A stretch of 64,000 bases of DNA from Sphingomonas sp. BGYR3 (GCF_025153455.1 NZ_JANZNT010000001.1:372001-436000), one strand, 5' to 3'; positions 39,257 to 48,468 are shown, numbered from the stretch's first letter. The notes: a model not told the origin generated them from the letters alone. Translations and numbers: made by a program.

Positions 39257-40020
39257 ACGGCCAGCTCCATTCCGTCATACCCTGGCACGACGCCATGGGG
39301 CAGATCCCGACAGAGTGTCGCATAATCCATGCTCTGGTCCAGATGGATCAGCACGGCGCGGGCAATGGCGCATCGCTCGATCCAGCCAAGCGTTTCGGCC
39401 AGATGGGCATGGGTCGGATGCGGTTCCCGGCGCAGCGCATCGACAACCCAGAGGTCGATCCCGGCAAAGGTCGCGGCCATGCCTTCGGTCAGCGCGTTGC
39501 AATCGGTCGAATATCCGACGGTGCCGCCATCCGGGCCGGTAAAGCAAAGGCCAGCACTGGTGATGCCGCCATGCGGCTGATCCACCACCGCAATCTCGAT
39601 ATCCCCGATGGTCAGCCGGTCGGGCAAGGTTTCCATCGTCGCACTGGGCCGATAGCCGGCCCGGCCGTGAAAGATGTAATCGAACCGCGTCTGGATCTGC
39701 TCGGCTGCAAAGGGCCGGGCAAGGCCGCGGACCGGGCGGCCAAGGGCATGCATCATCTGGCGAAGATCATCGATGCCGTGGCAATGATCGGCATGGGCGT
39801 GGGTCCAGATCACGGCATCCACGGTTTCTACCGCAGCGGCGAGCAGCTGTTCCCGCATGTCCGGACCGGTATCGATCAGGATGCGGGTGGTTTGCGTGCT
39901 GACGATTGCCGACTGGCGAAGCCGGCGATTGCGCGGATTGTCGGGATCGCAATCGCCCCAGTCATTCCCGATCCGCGGCACGCCCGACGACGTGCCGCAC
40001 CCCAGGATGCGGATCTTCAC
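39253..40020 (-). CDS. MBL-fold metallo-hydrolase (PhnP-like)
   Basis: 255-aa metallo-beta-lactamase-fold phosphodiesterase-like enzyme. It starts 'KIRILGCGTSSGVPRIG' as in PhnP/RNase Z-like proteins, has the metal motif 'IWTHAHADHCHGIDDLR' (H-x-H-x-D-H, about residue 74), 'VGYSTDCNALTEG' with a metal Asp, and the late His in 'LAETLGWIE...LIHLDQSMDY'. It follows tatD in the same order in many alphaproteobacteria. The start is GTG at 40020, overlapping the tatD stop (GTGA). Confidence 0.92.
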   Translation of the reverse strand: MKIRILGCGTSSGVPRIGNDWGDCDPDNPRNRRLRQSAIVSTQTTRILIDTGPDMREQLLAAAVETVDAVIWTHAHADHCHGIDDLRQMMHALGRPVRGLARPFAAEQIQTRFDYIFHGRAGYRPSATMETLPDRLTIGDIEIAVVDQPHGGITSAGLCFTGPDGGTVGYSTDCNALTEGMAATFAGIDLWVVDALRREPHPTHAHLAETLGWIERCAIARAVLIHLDQSMDYATLCRDLPHGVVPGYDGMELAV

Positions 40021-40799
40021 GCGTCAACCGTCTTTGCAAAGAGGGTATGGAAATTCGCCCGCGTCCGCTCGGCCAACGCTTCCGGGTCAACGCCGCGCAA
40101 TCCGGCCAGAAAGCGGCAGGTATCGGCGACAAAGGCCGGCTCCCCCGTCTTTCCGCGATGCGGCACCGGCGCCAGAAACGGTGCATCCGTTTCGATGAGC
40201 AGGCGATCCTCCGGCAACCATGCGGCTGTTTCCTGAAGATCGCGGGCGTTCTTGAACGTCACGATCCCCGAAATCGAGATGTAAAAGCCAAGGTCCAGCG
40301 CCGTGCGGGCAAAATCGGCGCTGGCGGTGAAGCAATGGATCACGCCGGGAAACGCCCCCTGCCCCAGTTCATCGCGCAGGATCGCCGCCGTATCCGCCTC
40401 CGCATCGCGGGTGTGCACCACGACGGGCAGGCCGGTCTGACGGCACGCCGCCAGATGCGACCGGAACGAGGATTTCTGCCGATCCCGGTCGCTATGGTCA
40501 TAATAATAGTCGAGCCCGGTTTCGCCGATGCCGACGACGCGCGGATGCGCGGCGCGGGCAATCAGCTTGTCGGTGTCCACGTCCGGGTGGCTGTCCGCCT
40601 CATGCGGGTGGATGCCGACCGTCGCCCAGACGTCGGCCTCCCGCTCCGCGACCGCCAGCACATCGTCCCATTCGCGTTCGCGGGTCGAGATGTTGAGCAT
40701 CGCAACGACGCCCGTTTCGCGCGCGCGCGCGATCACCGCGGCCTGATCCTCGGCCAGTCCCTTGTAGTTCAGGTGGCAATGGCTGTCGGCCAGCTTCAC
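40017..40799 (-). CDS. tatD: TatD-family metal-dependent deoxyribonuclease
   Basis: 260-aa TIM-barrel metallohydrolase of the TatD/YcfH family. Motifs: 'KLADSHCHLNYKGL' (metal His pair), 'VGIHPHEADSHPD', 'VGIGETGLDYYYDH', 'LPVVVHTRDAEADT', 'GVIHCFTAS' and 'LLIETDAPFLAPVPHRG' (about residue 205). YcfH-type proteins cluster with tmk-holB and are suggested to act in DNA or D-Tyr-tRNA housekeeping. GTG start at 40799 overlaps the metG stop (GTGA). The frame is open much further upstream inside metG antisense phase, but homology starts here. Confidence 0.95.
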   Translation of the reverse strand: MKLADSHCHLNYKGLAEDQAAVIARARETGVVAMLNISTREREWDDVLAVAEREADVWATVGIHPHEADSHPDVDTDKLIARAAHPRVVGIGETGLDYYYDHSDRDRQKSSFRSHLAACRQTGLPVVVHTRDAEADTAAILRDELGQGAFPGVIHCFTASADFARTALDLGFYISISGIVTFKNARDLQETAAWLPEDRLLIETDAPFLAPVPHRGKTGEPAFVADTCRFLAGLRGVDPEALAERTRANFHTLFAKTVDA

Positions 40800-42352
40800 G
40801 CAGCAGTCTCCGGCACGTCCAGGACGATACGCGGAAAGATGGGAGTCGGCGGCGCGATGCGAAAGCCTTGCGCTGCCAGCCGGTCGTACCAGCCATGATC
40901 CTGCGCACTGGCGAAGCTCAGATCCTCGATCCCGATCTGTGCCAGCAGCCGGGCGGCCGATGCGGGAACAACCGGTGCGATATGCACGGCAAGATCGCCG
41001 ATGACGCGGACCAGCGTGCCCAGCACGGCGTGCATCCGTTCCGGATCGGTCTTGCGCAATGCCCAGGGGGCCTGAGCGTCGATATAGGCGTTGCAGAGGA
41101 ACACGGCGCTCATCCAGCTTTCCAGTGCCTGAGCAATCGACAATTCTTCGAATTGCTGACGGAACCGGGCGCACCCGGCACGTACTTCGGCGATCAGCGC
41201 GGCGTCGGCCGGATCGGCGCGACCCGGTTCGGGAAGCGCGCCATCCAGGTTCTTGGCAATGAAGCTCAGCGTGCGCTGGGCCAGATTGCCGAAGCTGTTG
41301 GACAGATCTGCATTGGCGCGCGTCGCAATTGCCTCGTCGCTGAACGTCCCGTCCTGACCGAAGCTGATATCGCGCAGCAGGAAGTAGCGCAGGGCATCCA
41401 CCCCGACCAGGTCGGCAAGCGCGATCGGATCGACGACATTGCCGGTGGATTTCGACATCTTCTCGCCGCGGTTCAGCAGGAACCCGTGCCCGAACACCTG
41501 TTTCGGCAACGGCAGCCTGGCCGACATCAGAAAGGCGGGCCAATAAACGGCATGAAAGCGGACGATATCCTTGCCGATCAGGTGCAGGTCGGCGGGCCAG
41601 TATCGGTCGCCCTGCGGCGCATCGGGATAGCCGGCTCCGGTCAGGTAATTGGTCAGCGCATCGACCCAGACATACATGACATGGCCCGGGCTGCCCGGCA
41701 CGGCCACGCCCCAGTCAAAGCTGGTGCGGCTAACCGACAGGTCGACCAGGCCTCCTTCGACAAAGCGCAGGATTTCGTTGCAACGCCCTTCCGGGCGAAT
41801 GAACTCCGGGTTGGCGGCATAAAAATCGAGCAGCGGCTGCTGATAATTGGACAGGCGAAAGAACCAGGTTTCCTCTGCGGTCCATTCTACCGGCGTACCC
41901 TGTGGGGACAGCTTTATGCCGCCCTCCCCCTCGGTCAGCTCCTTTTCCTCGTAAAACGCTTCGTCGCGGACCGAATACCACCCCTCATAGCGATCGAGAT
42001 ACAGGTCGCCTGCATCGGCCATCGCTTGCCAGATCGCCTGGCTGGCGCGGTGGTGATCCGGTTCGACGGTGCGGATGAAACGATCATGGCTGATGTGAAG
42101 TTTGTCCGCCATTTCAATGAAATAAGACGACATTTCATCGGCAAACGCCCGCGTTTCCTTGTCCGCCTTGCGCGCGGTCTGCACCATTTTCAGGCCATGC
42201 TCGTCGGTGCCGGTCTGAAATCGCACATCGCGCCCTGCCTGGCGATGAAAGCGGGCGATCGCGTCCGCCGCGATCATTTCATAGGCATGGCCGATATGCG
42301 GCCGGCCATTGGGATAATGGATCGCCGTGGTGATGTAATATGGGTCGCTCAT
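40796..42352 (-). CDS. metG: Methionine--tRNA ligase
   Basis: Class I aminoacyl-tRNA synthetase charging tRNA-Met. The 518-aa protein has 'YYITTAIHYPNGRPHIGHAY' with the HIGH motif (about residues 19-22), 'FQTGTDEHGLKMVQTA', and 'NRGEKMSKSTGNVVDPI' with KMSKS (about 297). No Cys-rich zinc knuckle is present in the connective peptide and there is no C-terminal tRNA-binding (EMAP) domain, so it is the short, zinc-free type. Gene order holB-metG-tatD-MBL is conserved in alphaproteobacteria. Confidence 0.97.
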   Translation of the reverse strand: MSDPYYITTAIHYPNGRPHIGHAYEMIAADAIARFHRQAGRDVRFQTGTDEHGLKMVQTARKADKETRAFADEMSSYFIEMADKLHISHDRFIRTVEPDHHRASQAIWQAMADAGDLYLDRYEGWYSVRDEAFYEEKELTEGEGGIKLSPQGTPVEWTAEETWFFRLSNYQQPLLDFYAANPEFIRPEGRCNEILRFVEGGLVDLSVSRTSFDWGVAVPGSPGHVMYVWVDALTNYLTGAGYPDAPQGDRYWPADLHLIGKDIVRFHAVYWPAFLMSARLPLPKQVFGHGFLLNRGEKMSKSTGNVVDPIALADLVGVDALRYFLLRDISFGQDGTFSDEAIATRANADLSNSFGNLAQRTLSFIAKNLDGALPEPGRADPADAALIAEVRAGCARFRQQFEELSIAQALESWMSAVFLCNAYIDAQAPWALRKTDPERMHAVLGTLVRVIGDLAVHIAPVVPASAARLLAQIGIEDLSFASAQDHGWYDRLAAQGFRIAPPTPIFPRIVLDVPETAA

Positions 42353-42391
42353 GCCGGCGCTCTAGCGGGGATCGTCGCCGGTTTGAAGGGC

Positions 42392-43384
42392 TCAGGCGAC
42401 CTGTCGGTTGTCCAGCGCCAATCCAGCCAGGATGCTGGCGATCTCAAACACTGTCGCCCCTGCATCAAAGGATTGCGGCACGGCGACCGATGCAATGGCG
42501 CGCACCCGCGCATAGGCATCCAGTGCCAGCCGCAGCGGCTCCCCACGTCGATGCCGGGCATGATCGGCCACGACCGACGGCGCACGCGCCAGAAACGCCT
42601 CATACCGTTCCTGCGCCGCCTTGCCCGACAGCGCCTTGGCCAGGTGCAGCCGGATGCGATTATCGCCATCGCCATCCGACAGCAGCTTGGCAAAGGCACG
42701 CTCCAGCTCGGCCATGTCCAGATGGGCATAGGCAATCGCCCGCCCCGGCGATCCGGCACCCGCGGCAATCAGGGCGCGGCGGTCCTCCGCATTCAGGTCC
42801 GGCAAGGCACGGTCGATGACAACGCCCATTTCCGCATCGCTCAGCGGATCGAACCGCAACAGGCGGCAGCGCGACCGGATGGTCGGCAGCAACCGGCCCG
42901 GCGCATGGCTGATCAGCAGAAAGATCGTGCCCGCAGGCGGCTCCTCCAGACTTTTCAGCAGGGCATTGGCCCCTTCCCGCGCCAGATCGTCGACCGCGTC
43001 GATCAGGATAACCCGCCGATCGCCCATGCTGGGCCGCGTCGACAGCATCGGGCCAAGCGCCCGCACCTGATCGACGGTGATCGACCGGGCGATATCGACG
43101 TCCGGCTTTTCGGGATCCTTGGGCAGGCGGGCCAGCAGACGAAAATCGGGGTAGGCGGCGGCCGCCATCTGCCGCGCCACGGGATGATCCTCAGCCAGCG
43201 GTTCGTCCGCCAGTGCCATGCCCCATCCGCTGGCGGCGAGCAGCCGGGCGGCGGCATGGGTGGCAAAGCTGGCCTTGCCCACCCCCTCCGGTCCCGCGAT
43301 CAGCCAGGCATGGTGCAGCGATCCGCCACGCGCCGCATCGAAAAAGGCTTCGCGCGCCGGTCGATTGCCGACCAGTGACGTCAT
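42392..43384 (-). CDS. holB: DNA polymerase III subunit delta'
   Basis: Clamp-loader subunit delta' (330 aa). N-terminal AAA+ fold with 'LVGNRPAREAFFDAARGGSL' and 'HHAWLIAGPEGVGKASFATH' (P-loop-like, about residue 31), 'RRVILIDAVDDLAREGANAL' (Walker B-like) and 'LKSLEEPPAGTIFLLISHAP'. The four zinc-binding cysteines of DnaX-type subunits are not evident. The ATG at 43384 overlaps the tmk stop by four bases (ATGA); the much longer upstream frame runs antisense-like through tmk and is rejected. Confidence 0.93.
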   Translation of the reverse strand: MTSLVGNRPAREAFFDAARGGSLHHAWLIAGPEGVGKASFATHAAARLLAASGWGMALADEPLAEDHPVARQMAAAAYPDFRLLARLPKDPEKPDVDIARSITVDQVRALGPMLSTRPSMGDRRVILIDAVDDLAREGANALLKSLEEPPAGTIFLLISHAPGRLLPTIRSRCRLLRFDPLSDAEMGVVIDRALPDLNAEDRRALIAAGAGSPGRAIAYAHLDMAELERAFAKLLSDGDGDNRIRLHLAKALSGKAAQERYEAFLARAPSVVADHARHRRGEPLRLALDAYARVRAIASVAVPQSFDAGATVFEIASILAGLALDNRQVA

Positions 43385-44028
43385 GGTGCCAGTTCGCCCG
43401 GCCGGTCGAGCAGATCCGTGATGGCGCTCAGAACGCGCTGATGCACGGCCTCTGGCGTGCCGGACGCTTCGATGGACCTGAACCGGTCGGGATCGGCCGC
43501 GGCCATCCGTTCGAACTGGGCCGCCACGGCCCGGTGGAAATCGGTATCGCGCGCACCAAACCGGTCGGCAATGCCGCCATCGCGCGCCTTGGCCCGCGCC
43601 ATGCCCGTATGTCCGGCAAGATGCAGCAGCAGCGTGCGATCCGGCATCAGCCCTTCGCTGCCGAACGCGTGCAGCGCCAGGATCGCGGCATCGTCCATGC
43701 CCTGCGCCCCCTGATAGGCGCGGGTCGAATCGATGAACCGGTCGCAGATGACGACCGTTCCGGTGGCCAGTGCCGGGCGGATCACCCGTTCGACATGATC
43801 GGCCCGGGCCGCGGCGAACAACAGCGTTTCGGCGCGCGCGCTCCACCGCCCGACATCGCCCTGCATCAACAGGGCGCGGATCGCCTCACCGCCCGCACTG
43901 CCGCCCGGTTCACGGGTCAGCAGGACGCGGCGGCCCGCCGCCTCGATCGCGGCGACCAGCAGCCGGGCCTGGGTGGATTTGCCCACCCCCTCCCCGCCTT
44001 CCAGCGAGATGAAGACGCCCGGCTGCAT
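43381..44028 (-). CDS. tmk: Thymidylate kinase
   Basis: Phosphorylates dTMP to dTDP for DNA synthesis. The 215-aa protein has the P-loop 'FISLEGGEGVGKSTQARLL' at residues 6-24, 'LLTREPGGSAGGEAIRALLM' with the DR(E)-type dTMP contact, 'VVICDRFIDSTRAYQGAQG' (about residue 93) and a lid region 'RAKARDGGIADRFGA'. It precedes holB with a 4-bp overlap and lies 4 bp after dac. Confidence 0.97.
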   Translation of the reverse strand: MQPGVFISLEGGEGVGKSTQARLLVAAIEAAGRRVLLTREPGGSAGGEAIRALLMQGDVGRWSARAETLLFAAARADHVERVIRPALATGTVVICDRFIDSTRAYQGAQGMDDAAILALHAFGSEGLMPDRTLLLHLAGHTGMARAKARDGGIADRFGARDTDFHRAVAAQFERMAAADPDRFRSIEASGTPEAVHQRVLSAITDLLDRPGELAP

Positions 44029-44032
44029 GGGA

Positions 44033-45193
44033 TCAGGCGAACAACGACATCAATCCGGCCCAGATGCGGCCGAAAAAGCCGGCTTCGGCCACATCCGCCT
44101 CTGCCACCAGCGGCAGCGTCTGCGTCTGTCCGCCGGGCAGCGTCACGACCAGATCGGCGACATGGTCACCCGCCTTGATCGGCGCCTTGATCGGCCCGTC
44201 ATAGACCACCTTGCCCTGAAACTTGGGGCTGGTGCCCGCCGGGACGGTCAGCGTCAGGTTGCGCGGGGCGACCAGGCCGACCTCGGCCGCACTGCCCATC
44301 TGCACCTCGGCAGTCGTCACGCGGCGACCTTTTGCGACTAGCGGCCGAGCCTGCCATGCGCGAAAGCCCCACTGCATGAAGCGCACCGATTCCTCGATCC
44401 GCTGATTAAAGCCGGTAAGGCCGGCCATCACCATGACCAGCCGCCGACCATCCTGATCCGCTGACCCTGTAAAGCCATAGCCGGCCTCTTCGGTATGGCC
44501 CGTCTTCAATCCGTCCGCACCGCGGACGCGGCCGAGAAGGGGGTCGCGATTGGCCTGGGTGATGGCATTGCCGGACCCCAGCTGCTTGCCCCAGGTGAAA
44601 TCGGGCTTCGAATAGAACCGCTTGTAAAGGTCGGGATACCGCTCGATCGTGGCGGTGGCCAGCTTCGCCAGATCGCGTGCCGTGGTGTAGGTCCGCCCTT
44701 CGTCCGGCCAGCCATTGGAATTGCCGAACTGACTGCCGGTCAACCCGATTTCCTTGGCCCGCGCGTTCATCAGGGCGACGAACGCCTCTTCGGTGCCCGC
44801 AATCCCCTCGGCCAGCACGACACAGGCATCATTGCCCGACAGCGTGATGATGCCGTCCAGCAGATCGGCGACGGTTGGCTGTTCGCCCACCGCCAGGAAC
44901 ATGGTCGACCCCTGCGAATGCCACTTCCGCCAGGTTTCCGGGCGCACCTCGATCTTCTTGTCCAGGCTCAGTTCGCCCTTCTTAATCAGGTCGAACGCGA
45001 CATAGGCCGTCATGATCTTGGCCATGGACGCCGGGGGCATCCGGCGATCCGCGTCCTTGGCATACAGCGTCGCGCCAGAGGACAGGTCGACCAGATAGGC
45101 GACCGGCGCGGGCGTTTCGAACGGCGGCGTCTGCGCGGGCGCAGGGGCAGTAACGGCAATCAGGAGCAGGCTGGGCAGGATCAGACGCTTCAT
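44033..45193 (-). CDS. D-alanyl-D-alanine carboxypeptidase (PBP5/6-like)
   Basis: Low-molecular-mass penicillin-binding protein that trims the terminal D-Ala of peptidoglycan stem peptides. The 386-aa precursor has a signal peptide 'LILPSLLLIAVTAPAPAQ', the active-site S-x-x-K in 'RRMPPASMAKIMTAYVAF' (about residue 55), the S-x-N in 'GIITLSGNDACVVLAEG' and K-T-G in 'GADGLKTGHTEEAGYGF', followed by the PBP5 C-terminal beta domain and a terminal amphipathic helix. The ATG at 45193 fits the signal; a start at 45286 does not. Confidence 0.95.
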   Translation of the reverse strand: MKRLILPSLLLIAVTAPAPAQTPPFETPAPVAYLVDLSSGATLYAKDADRRMPPASMAKIMTAYVAFDLIKKGELSLDKKIEVRPETWRKWHSQGSTMFLAVGEQPTVADLLDGIITLSGNDACVVLAEGIAGTEEAFVALMNARAKEIGLTGSQFGNSNGWPDEGRTYTTARDLAKLATATIERYPDLYKRFYSKPDFTWGKQLGSGNAITQANRDPLLGRVRGADGLKTGHTEEAGYGFTGSADQDGRRLVMVMAGLTGFNQRIEESVRFMQWGFRAWQARPLVAKGRRVTTAEVQMGSAAEVGLVAPRNLTLTVPAGTSPKFQGKVVYDGPIKAPIKAGDHVADLVVTLPGGQTQTLPLVAEADVAEAGFFGRIWAGLMSLFA

Positions 45194-45230
45194 GGCACTC
45201 ACGATGGTAAATGGGGTGGACGGAACGGGG

Positions 45231-46115
45231 TTAGCGGCTTTCGACGACGCGCGCATCCGGGAAACCGCGTGCAACGACACTGGCACGGGATTTGTCGGCG
45301 GCGGCGCGATCGGGGAACGGGCCAGTGCGCACGCGGAACAGGGAGCCGACGGGGCTGACCTGACCGCCGATGCTGGCGGCCAGCTTGTCCGCCCGGTCGC
45401 GCGCCGACAAAACGGCGACCTGCACGAAATAGGTGCCCGTTACGGGTTTCGGCGCTGTCACCGGCTTTGGCTTGGCAAGCGGAGCGGGAGCCGATGAAGG
45501 AACGGGCGCAGCGGGTTTGGTAACGGCCGGTTGCGGCGTTGGCTTGGGCGCGGGCTTTGGCGGTGAAGCGGCGGGCTTTGCCGCTGCAACCGGAGCGACA
45601 GCCACCGCCGCCGCGCTGGCCACCGGCAATCGCTTGCGCAGGCCGGTCAGCAAGGCTGGCGGCGCATCCAGCCGCTGCGGCGCCGATCCGGCGCGCAGGA
45701 CGGCAATCTCCTGCCCCGCCGCATTGACCGGACGGATCCGAACCGGTGCGCGTCCGCCCGGCGCGATGCCAAGCGCGGCCGCCGCATTGGTGGACAGTTC
45801 TAACGATCCGGCACTGCCGCCCGGTACGACAGTCAGCAGCACGGTCTTGCCCGTGTCGATCGCCGTCACCTCCGCAACGCTGCCCGCGGGCAGAACGGGG
45901 TGGCTGATGCTGGCCGTGCCGGATGCCGTCGCCGCGACCGTCGCATAGCCGACATCATCGATGCGGGCGGGCGCATCGCCGCTGCCCGAAACACCCTGCG
46001 GCGCATCGGCCGGCGCAGGCGGCGGACCCTGATCCTGCGCAGCGGCGGCCCCGGCCACGGCCAGCATCGCCATTCCCCCCATCAGCCAATGCACCGGCAA
46101 TTCCCCCCTGCTCAC
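45231..46115 (-). CDS. RlpA-like double-psi barrel protein with C-terminal SPOR domain
   Basis: 294-aa exported protein. After a signal (hydrophobic 'GGMAMLAVAGAAAAQ') comes an RlpA-like beta-barrel, recognisable from 'LPAGSVAEVTAIDTGKTVLL' and 'LELSTNAAAALGIAPGGRA'. A long Pro/Ala/Lys linker follows, then a SPOR domain 'GTYFVQVAVLSARDRADKLA...SLFRVRTGPFPDR' that binds denuded septal glycan. The catalytic RlpA motifs (GE-x-FD and NDRGP) are not visible, so enzymatic activity is doubtful. Start uncertain: GTG 46115, or GTG 46094 with a better GGGGGAA ribosome-binding site. Placed between mltB and dac, consistent with division-site murein work. Confidence 0.85.
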   Translation of the reverse strand: MSRGELPVHWLMGGMAMLAVAGAAAAQDQGPPPAPADAPQGVSGSGDAPARIDDVGYATVAATASGTASISHPVLPAGSVAEVTAIDTGKTVLLTVVPGGSAGSLELSTNAAAALGIAPGGRAPVRIRPVNAAGQEIAVLRAGSAPQRLDAPPALLTGLRKRLPVASAAAVAVAPVAAAKPAASPPKPAPKPTPQPAVTKPAAPVPSSAPAPLAKPKPVTAPKPVTGTYFVQVAVLSARDRADKLAASIGGQVSPVGSLFRVRTGPFPDRAAADKSRASVVARGFPDARVVESR

Positions 46116-46116
46116 G

Positions 46117-47136
46117 TCAATTGTCCACTTCGTCTGCCAGCAACCCGACCGACAGGGCGTAAAAGTTGGAGCAATTGTAATCCAGGATCACGCGATAATT
46201 GCCGGTCAGCAGATAGGCGGTCTGTCCGGGACCATCCGGTTCCAGCAACGTCGCCTGCACCGTGTCGGCCGGCCAGACACCCCGTTGCGGCACGACGCCC
46301 AGCGCACGCCATTCAGCCATCGTCCGCCACTGGCTATGCCGTTCGTGCACCCGCGGGCAACGCGGCGATACCAGCCGGTTGGCGATGCCCGATCGGTCGA
46401 ATGTGGCGGGCACATTGACCGGAATGCCCCAGGGCTGACCCGCTCGCCAGCCGGCATTGACGAAGTAATTGCCGATGGACGCCAGCGTGTCGGCATCGCT
46501 GCGCCAGATATCGGCCATGCCGTCGCCATCGCCGTCGCGGGCGAGCCGCAACCAGACGGACGGCAGGAACTGCGGCCCGCCCGTCGCCCCGGCCCAGCTG
46601 CCGATCAGCCGGTCCCGCGGCACGCCGCGATCGAGCATCTTCAGTGCAGCGACAAACTCGCCGGCAAACAGGCTGCGGCGGCGTCCGTCATAGGCCAGCG
46701 TCGCCAGCGCGCGCGGCAGATCGAACCCGCCCATCACCGCACCATAACTCGTCTCATGCCCCCAGATGGCGACCATGATCGCCTCCGGCACCCCGGTTTC
46801 CCGCTCGATCCCCAGTAGACGCGCCCGATTCGCCTGATAGGCGCTGCGCCCCCGATTGATCAGCGCCGGCGTGACATGCTGGTTGCGATAGGGGGCAAAG
46901 GGCGGAATGCTGTTGGTGGTCACGCCGCCCGGCTGTCCGCGATCCAGCTCGATCACGCGCGGATTGAGCGTGAGGCCCGCCATCACGCTGTCCACGGTCT
47001 GCGGCCGCACGCCCTCTGCCAACGCCTGCGCGCGCAATTCGCGCAGGTACGCCTGAAACCCCGTCTCGTCCTGTGCCCATGCCGGATTGCCGGCGAGCAG
47101 AAGGAAGGACAGGGCAAGCATCAGACGAACCAACAT
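46117..47136 (-). CDS. Lytic murein transglycosylase (MltB family)
   Basis: 339-aa periplasmic lytic transglycosylase. The signal is 'VRLMLALSFLLLAGNPAWAQ' with no lipobox Cys, so it is soluble rather than a lipoprotein. The catalytic Glu is in 'VAIWGHETSYGAVMGGFDLP' (about residue 128), followed by 'LATLAYDGRRRSLFAGEFVA', 'GATGGPQFLPSVWLRLARDG' and 'DGDGMADIWRSDADTLASIG', the MltB core. It heads the ten-gene minus-strand run and lies divergent from tRNA-Ser. Confidence 0.94.
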   Translation of the reverse strand: MLVRLMLALSFLLLAGNPAWAQDETGFQAYLRELRAQALAEGVRPQTVDSVMAGLTLNPRVIELDRGQPGGVTTNSIPPFAPYRNQHVTPALINRGRSAYQANRARLLGIERETGVPEAIMVAIWGHETSYGAVMGGFDLPRALATLAYDGRRRSLFAGEFVAALKMLDRGVPRDRLIGSWAGATGGPQFLPSVWLRLARDGDGDGMADIWRSDADTLASIGNYFVNAGWRAGQPWGIPVNVPATFDRSGIANRLVSPRCPRVHERHSQWRTMAEWRALGVVPQRGVWPADTVQATLLEPDGPGQTAYLLTGNYRVILDYNCSNFYALSVGLLADEVDN

Positions 47137-47258
47137 GGGATCGCTCTGCCACAGGCACGGCAGGCGATGGAACCCCCGGCTTCGCCACACGGCCCCATTT
47201 TTCCGCCCGGCGGCACGGCTTGCGAGAATTGTCGCCGCTGCTAAGGGGAGTGCCGCGC

Positions 47259-47348
<90 letters not shown>

Positions 47349-47379
47349 ATCACCGACGGTATCGGCGGCGGGGGATGCG

Positions 47380-48114
47380 GTGACGGGGGAAAGCCTGACC
47401 TGGCTGATCGCGGCCATCGCGATGGTGGCGCTGCTCTATTCGTCGGTCGGTCATGCGGGCGCATCGGGTTATATCGCCGTGCTGACGCTGGCGGGGCTGG
47501 CCCCTGCCGAAATCCGGCCCGTTGCGCTGGTGCTCAACATCATCGTGGCCAGTATCGGCACCTGGCAATTCTGGCGCGCGGGGCATTTTTCGTGGAGCCT
47601 GTTCTGGCCCTTTGCCCTACTGGCCACGCCGATGGCGTTTCTGGGGGGCTCGCTTGCGCTACCCGCCGACTATCTGAAGATCGCGATCGGCGTGGTGCTG
47701 CTGCTGTCCTCCGCCAACCTGATCCTGCGCCCTGCCGCGGAGCGGGAGGGACGGCCGCCGCGCCGCGCCGTTGCGCTGGCATCGGGCGGGGTGCTGGGCC
47801 TGTTCGCCGGACTGACCGGCACGGGGGGCGGCATCTTTCTGACGCCGCTGTTGATCCTGACCGGTTGGGCACGGACCAAGCAGGCGGCGGGCGTCTCCGT
47901 GCCCTTCATCCTGGTCAATTCGGTCGCCGGGCTGGCGGGTAATCTGTCCGCAACGCGCAGCCTGCCGGAGTTCATCTGGCCGCTGGTTGCAGCGGTGATC
48001 GTCGGCGGCGGGCTGGGCGCTTGGCTTGGGAGCAATCGCCTGCCCCATCAAGCGATCAAGCGGCTGCTGGCGCTGGTTCTGCTGATCGCCGGCCTGAAAC
48101 TGATCTTCGGTTGA
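47380..48114 (+). CDS. Sulfite exporter TauE/SafE family membrane protein
   Basis: 244-aa polytopic membrane protein with about seven to eight hydrophobic segments in the two-repeat TauE/SafE pattern. Conserved repeats are seen as 'SSVGHAGASGYIAVLTLAGL' in the first half and 'GLFAGLTGTGGGIFLTPLLI' in the second. Family members export sulfite, sulfonates or small organic acids; the substrate is not clear. The start is GTG at 47380, just after tRNA-Ser. Confidence 0.9.
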   Translation: MTGESLTWLIAAIAMVALLYSSVGHAGASGYIAVLTLAGLAPAEIRPVALVLNIIVASIGTWQFWRAGHFSWSLFWPFALLATPMAFLGGSLALPADYLKIAIGVVLLLSSANLILRPAAEREGRPPRRAVALASGGVLGLFAGLTGTGGGIFLTPLLILTGWARTKQAAGVSVPFILVNSVAGLAGNLSATRSLPEFIWPLVAAVIVGGGLGAWLGSNRLPHQAIKRLLALVLLIAGLKLIFG

Positions 48115-48129
48115 CGTGTGCGGTCCGGC

Positions 48130-48468
48130 TCAATCGAGCCCGATCATCCGTTCATATTCGTCTTCCGCCAGCGGCTCCTGAAACCGGACACCGGCGGCAA
48201 ACTCATCCGTCCAGCGGACCTCAGCGATCCGCGGGCCGATGGTCGGAATAGTCAGCCAGATCAGCGCGCCAAGCGTCAGCGCGCTATAGGTTTCCAGCCT
48301 GGCACCCTCGCGGGACAGGTCCGTCACCCGGCACAGCGCCCGGTCCAGCCCGCCCCGGCCGATCCGCGCATCCAGCGAAACCGGCGTGCGGGCCATATGC
48401 CGGCTGCCGAACAGCATGGCGGGTTCGAACTCGGCGGCGAAACGGTGATGGCGTGCGGCAGTGGTCAT
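48130..48468 (-). CDS. PilZ-domain protein
   Basis: 112-aa single-domain protein of the PilZ type, usually a c-di-GMP sensor. The beta-barrel core reads 'CRVTDLSREGARLET', matching the D/N-x-S-x-x-G second motif, followed by 'LGALIWLTIPTIGPRIAEVR' and 'FAAGVRFQEPLAEDE'. The first motif R-x-x-x-R is weak ('HRFAAEFEPAMLFGSRHMAR'), so nucleotide binding is uncertain. It converges with the TauE gene (15-bp gap). Confidence 0.82.
   Translation of the reverse strand: MTTAARHHRFAAEFEPAMLFGSRHMARTPVSLDARIGRGGLDRALCRVTDLSREGARLETYSALTLGALIWLTIPTIGPRIAEVRWTDEFAAGVRFQEPLAEDEYERMIGLD

Noticed and set aside
40868..43378. 836-codon open frame on the plus strand
   Set aside because: It is antisense to metG and holB, whose products carry all family motifs; long opposite-strand frames are expected at this GC content.
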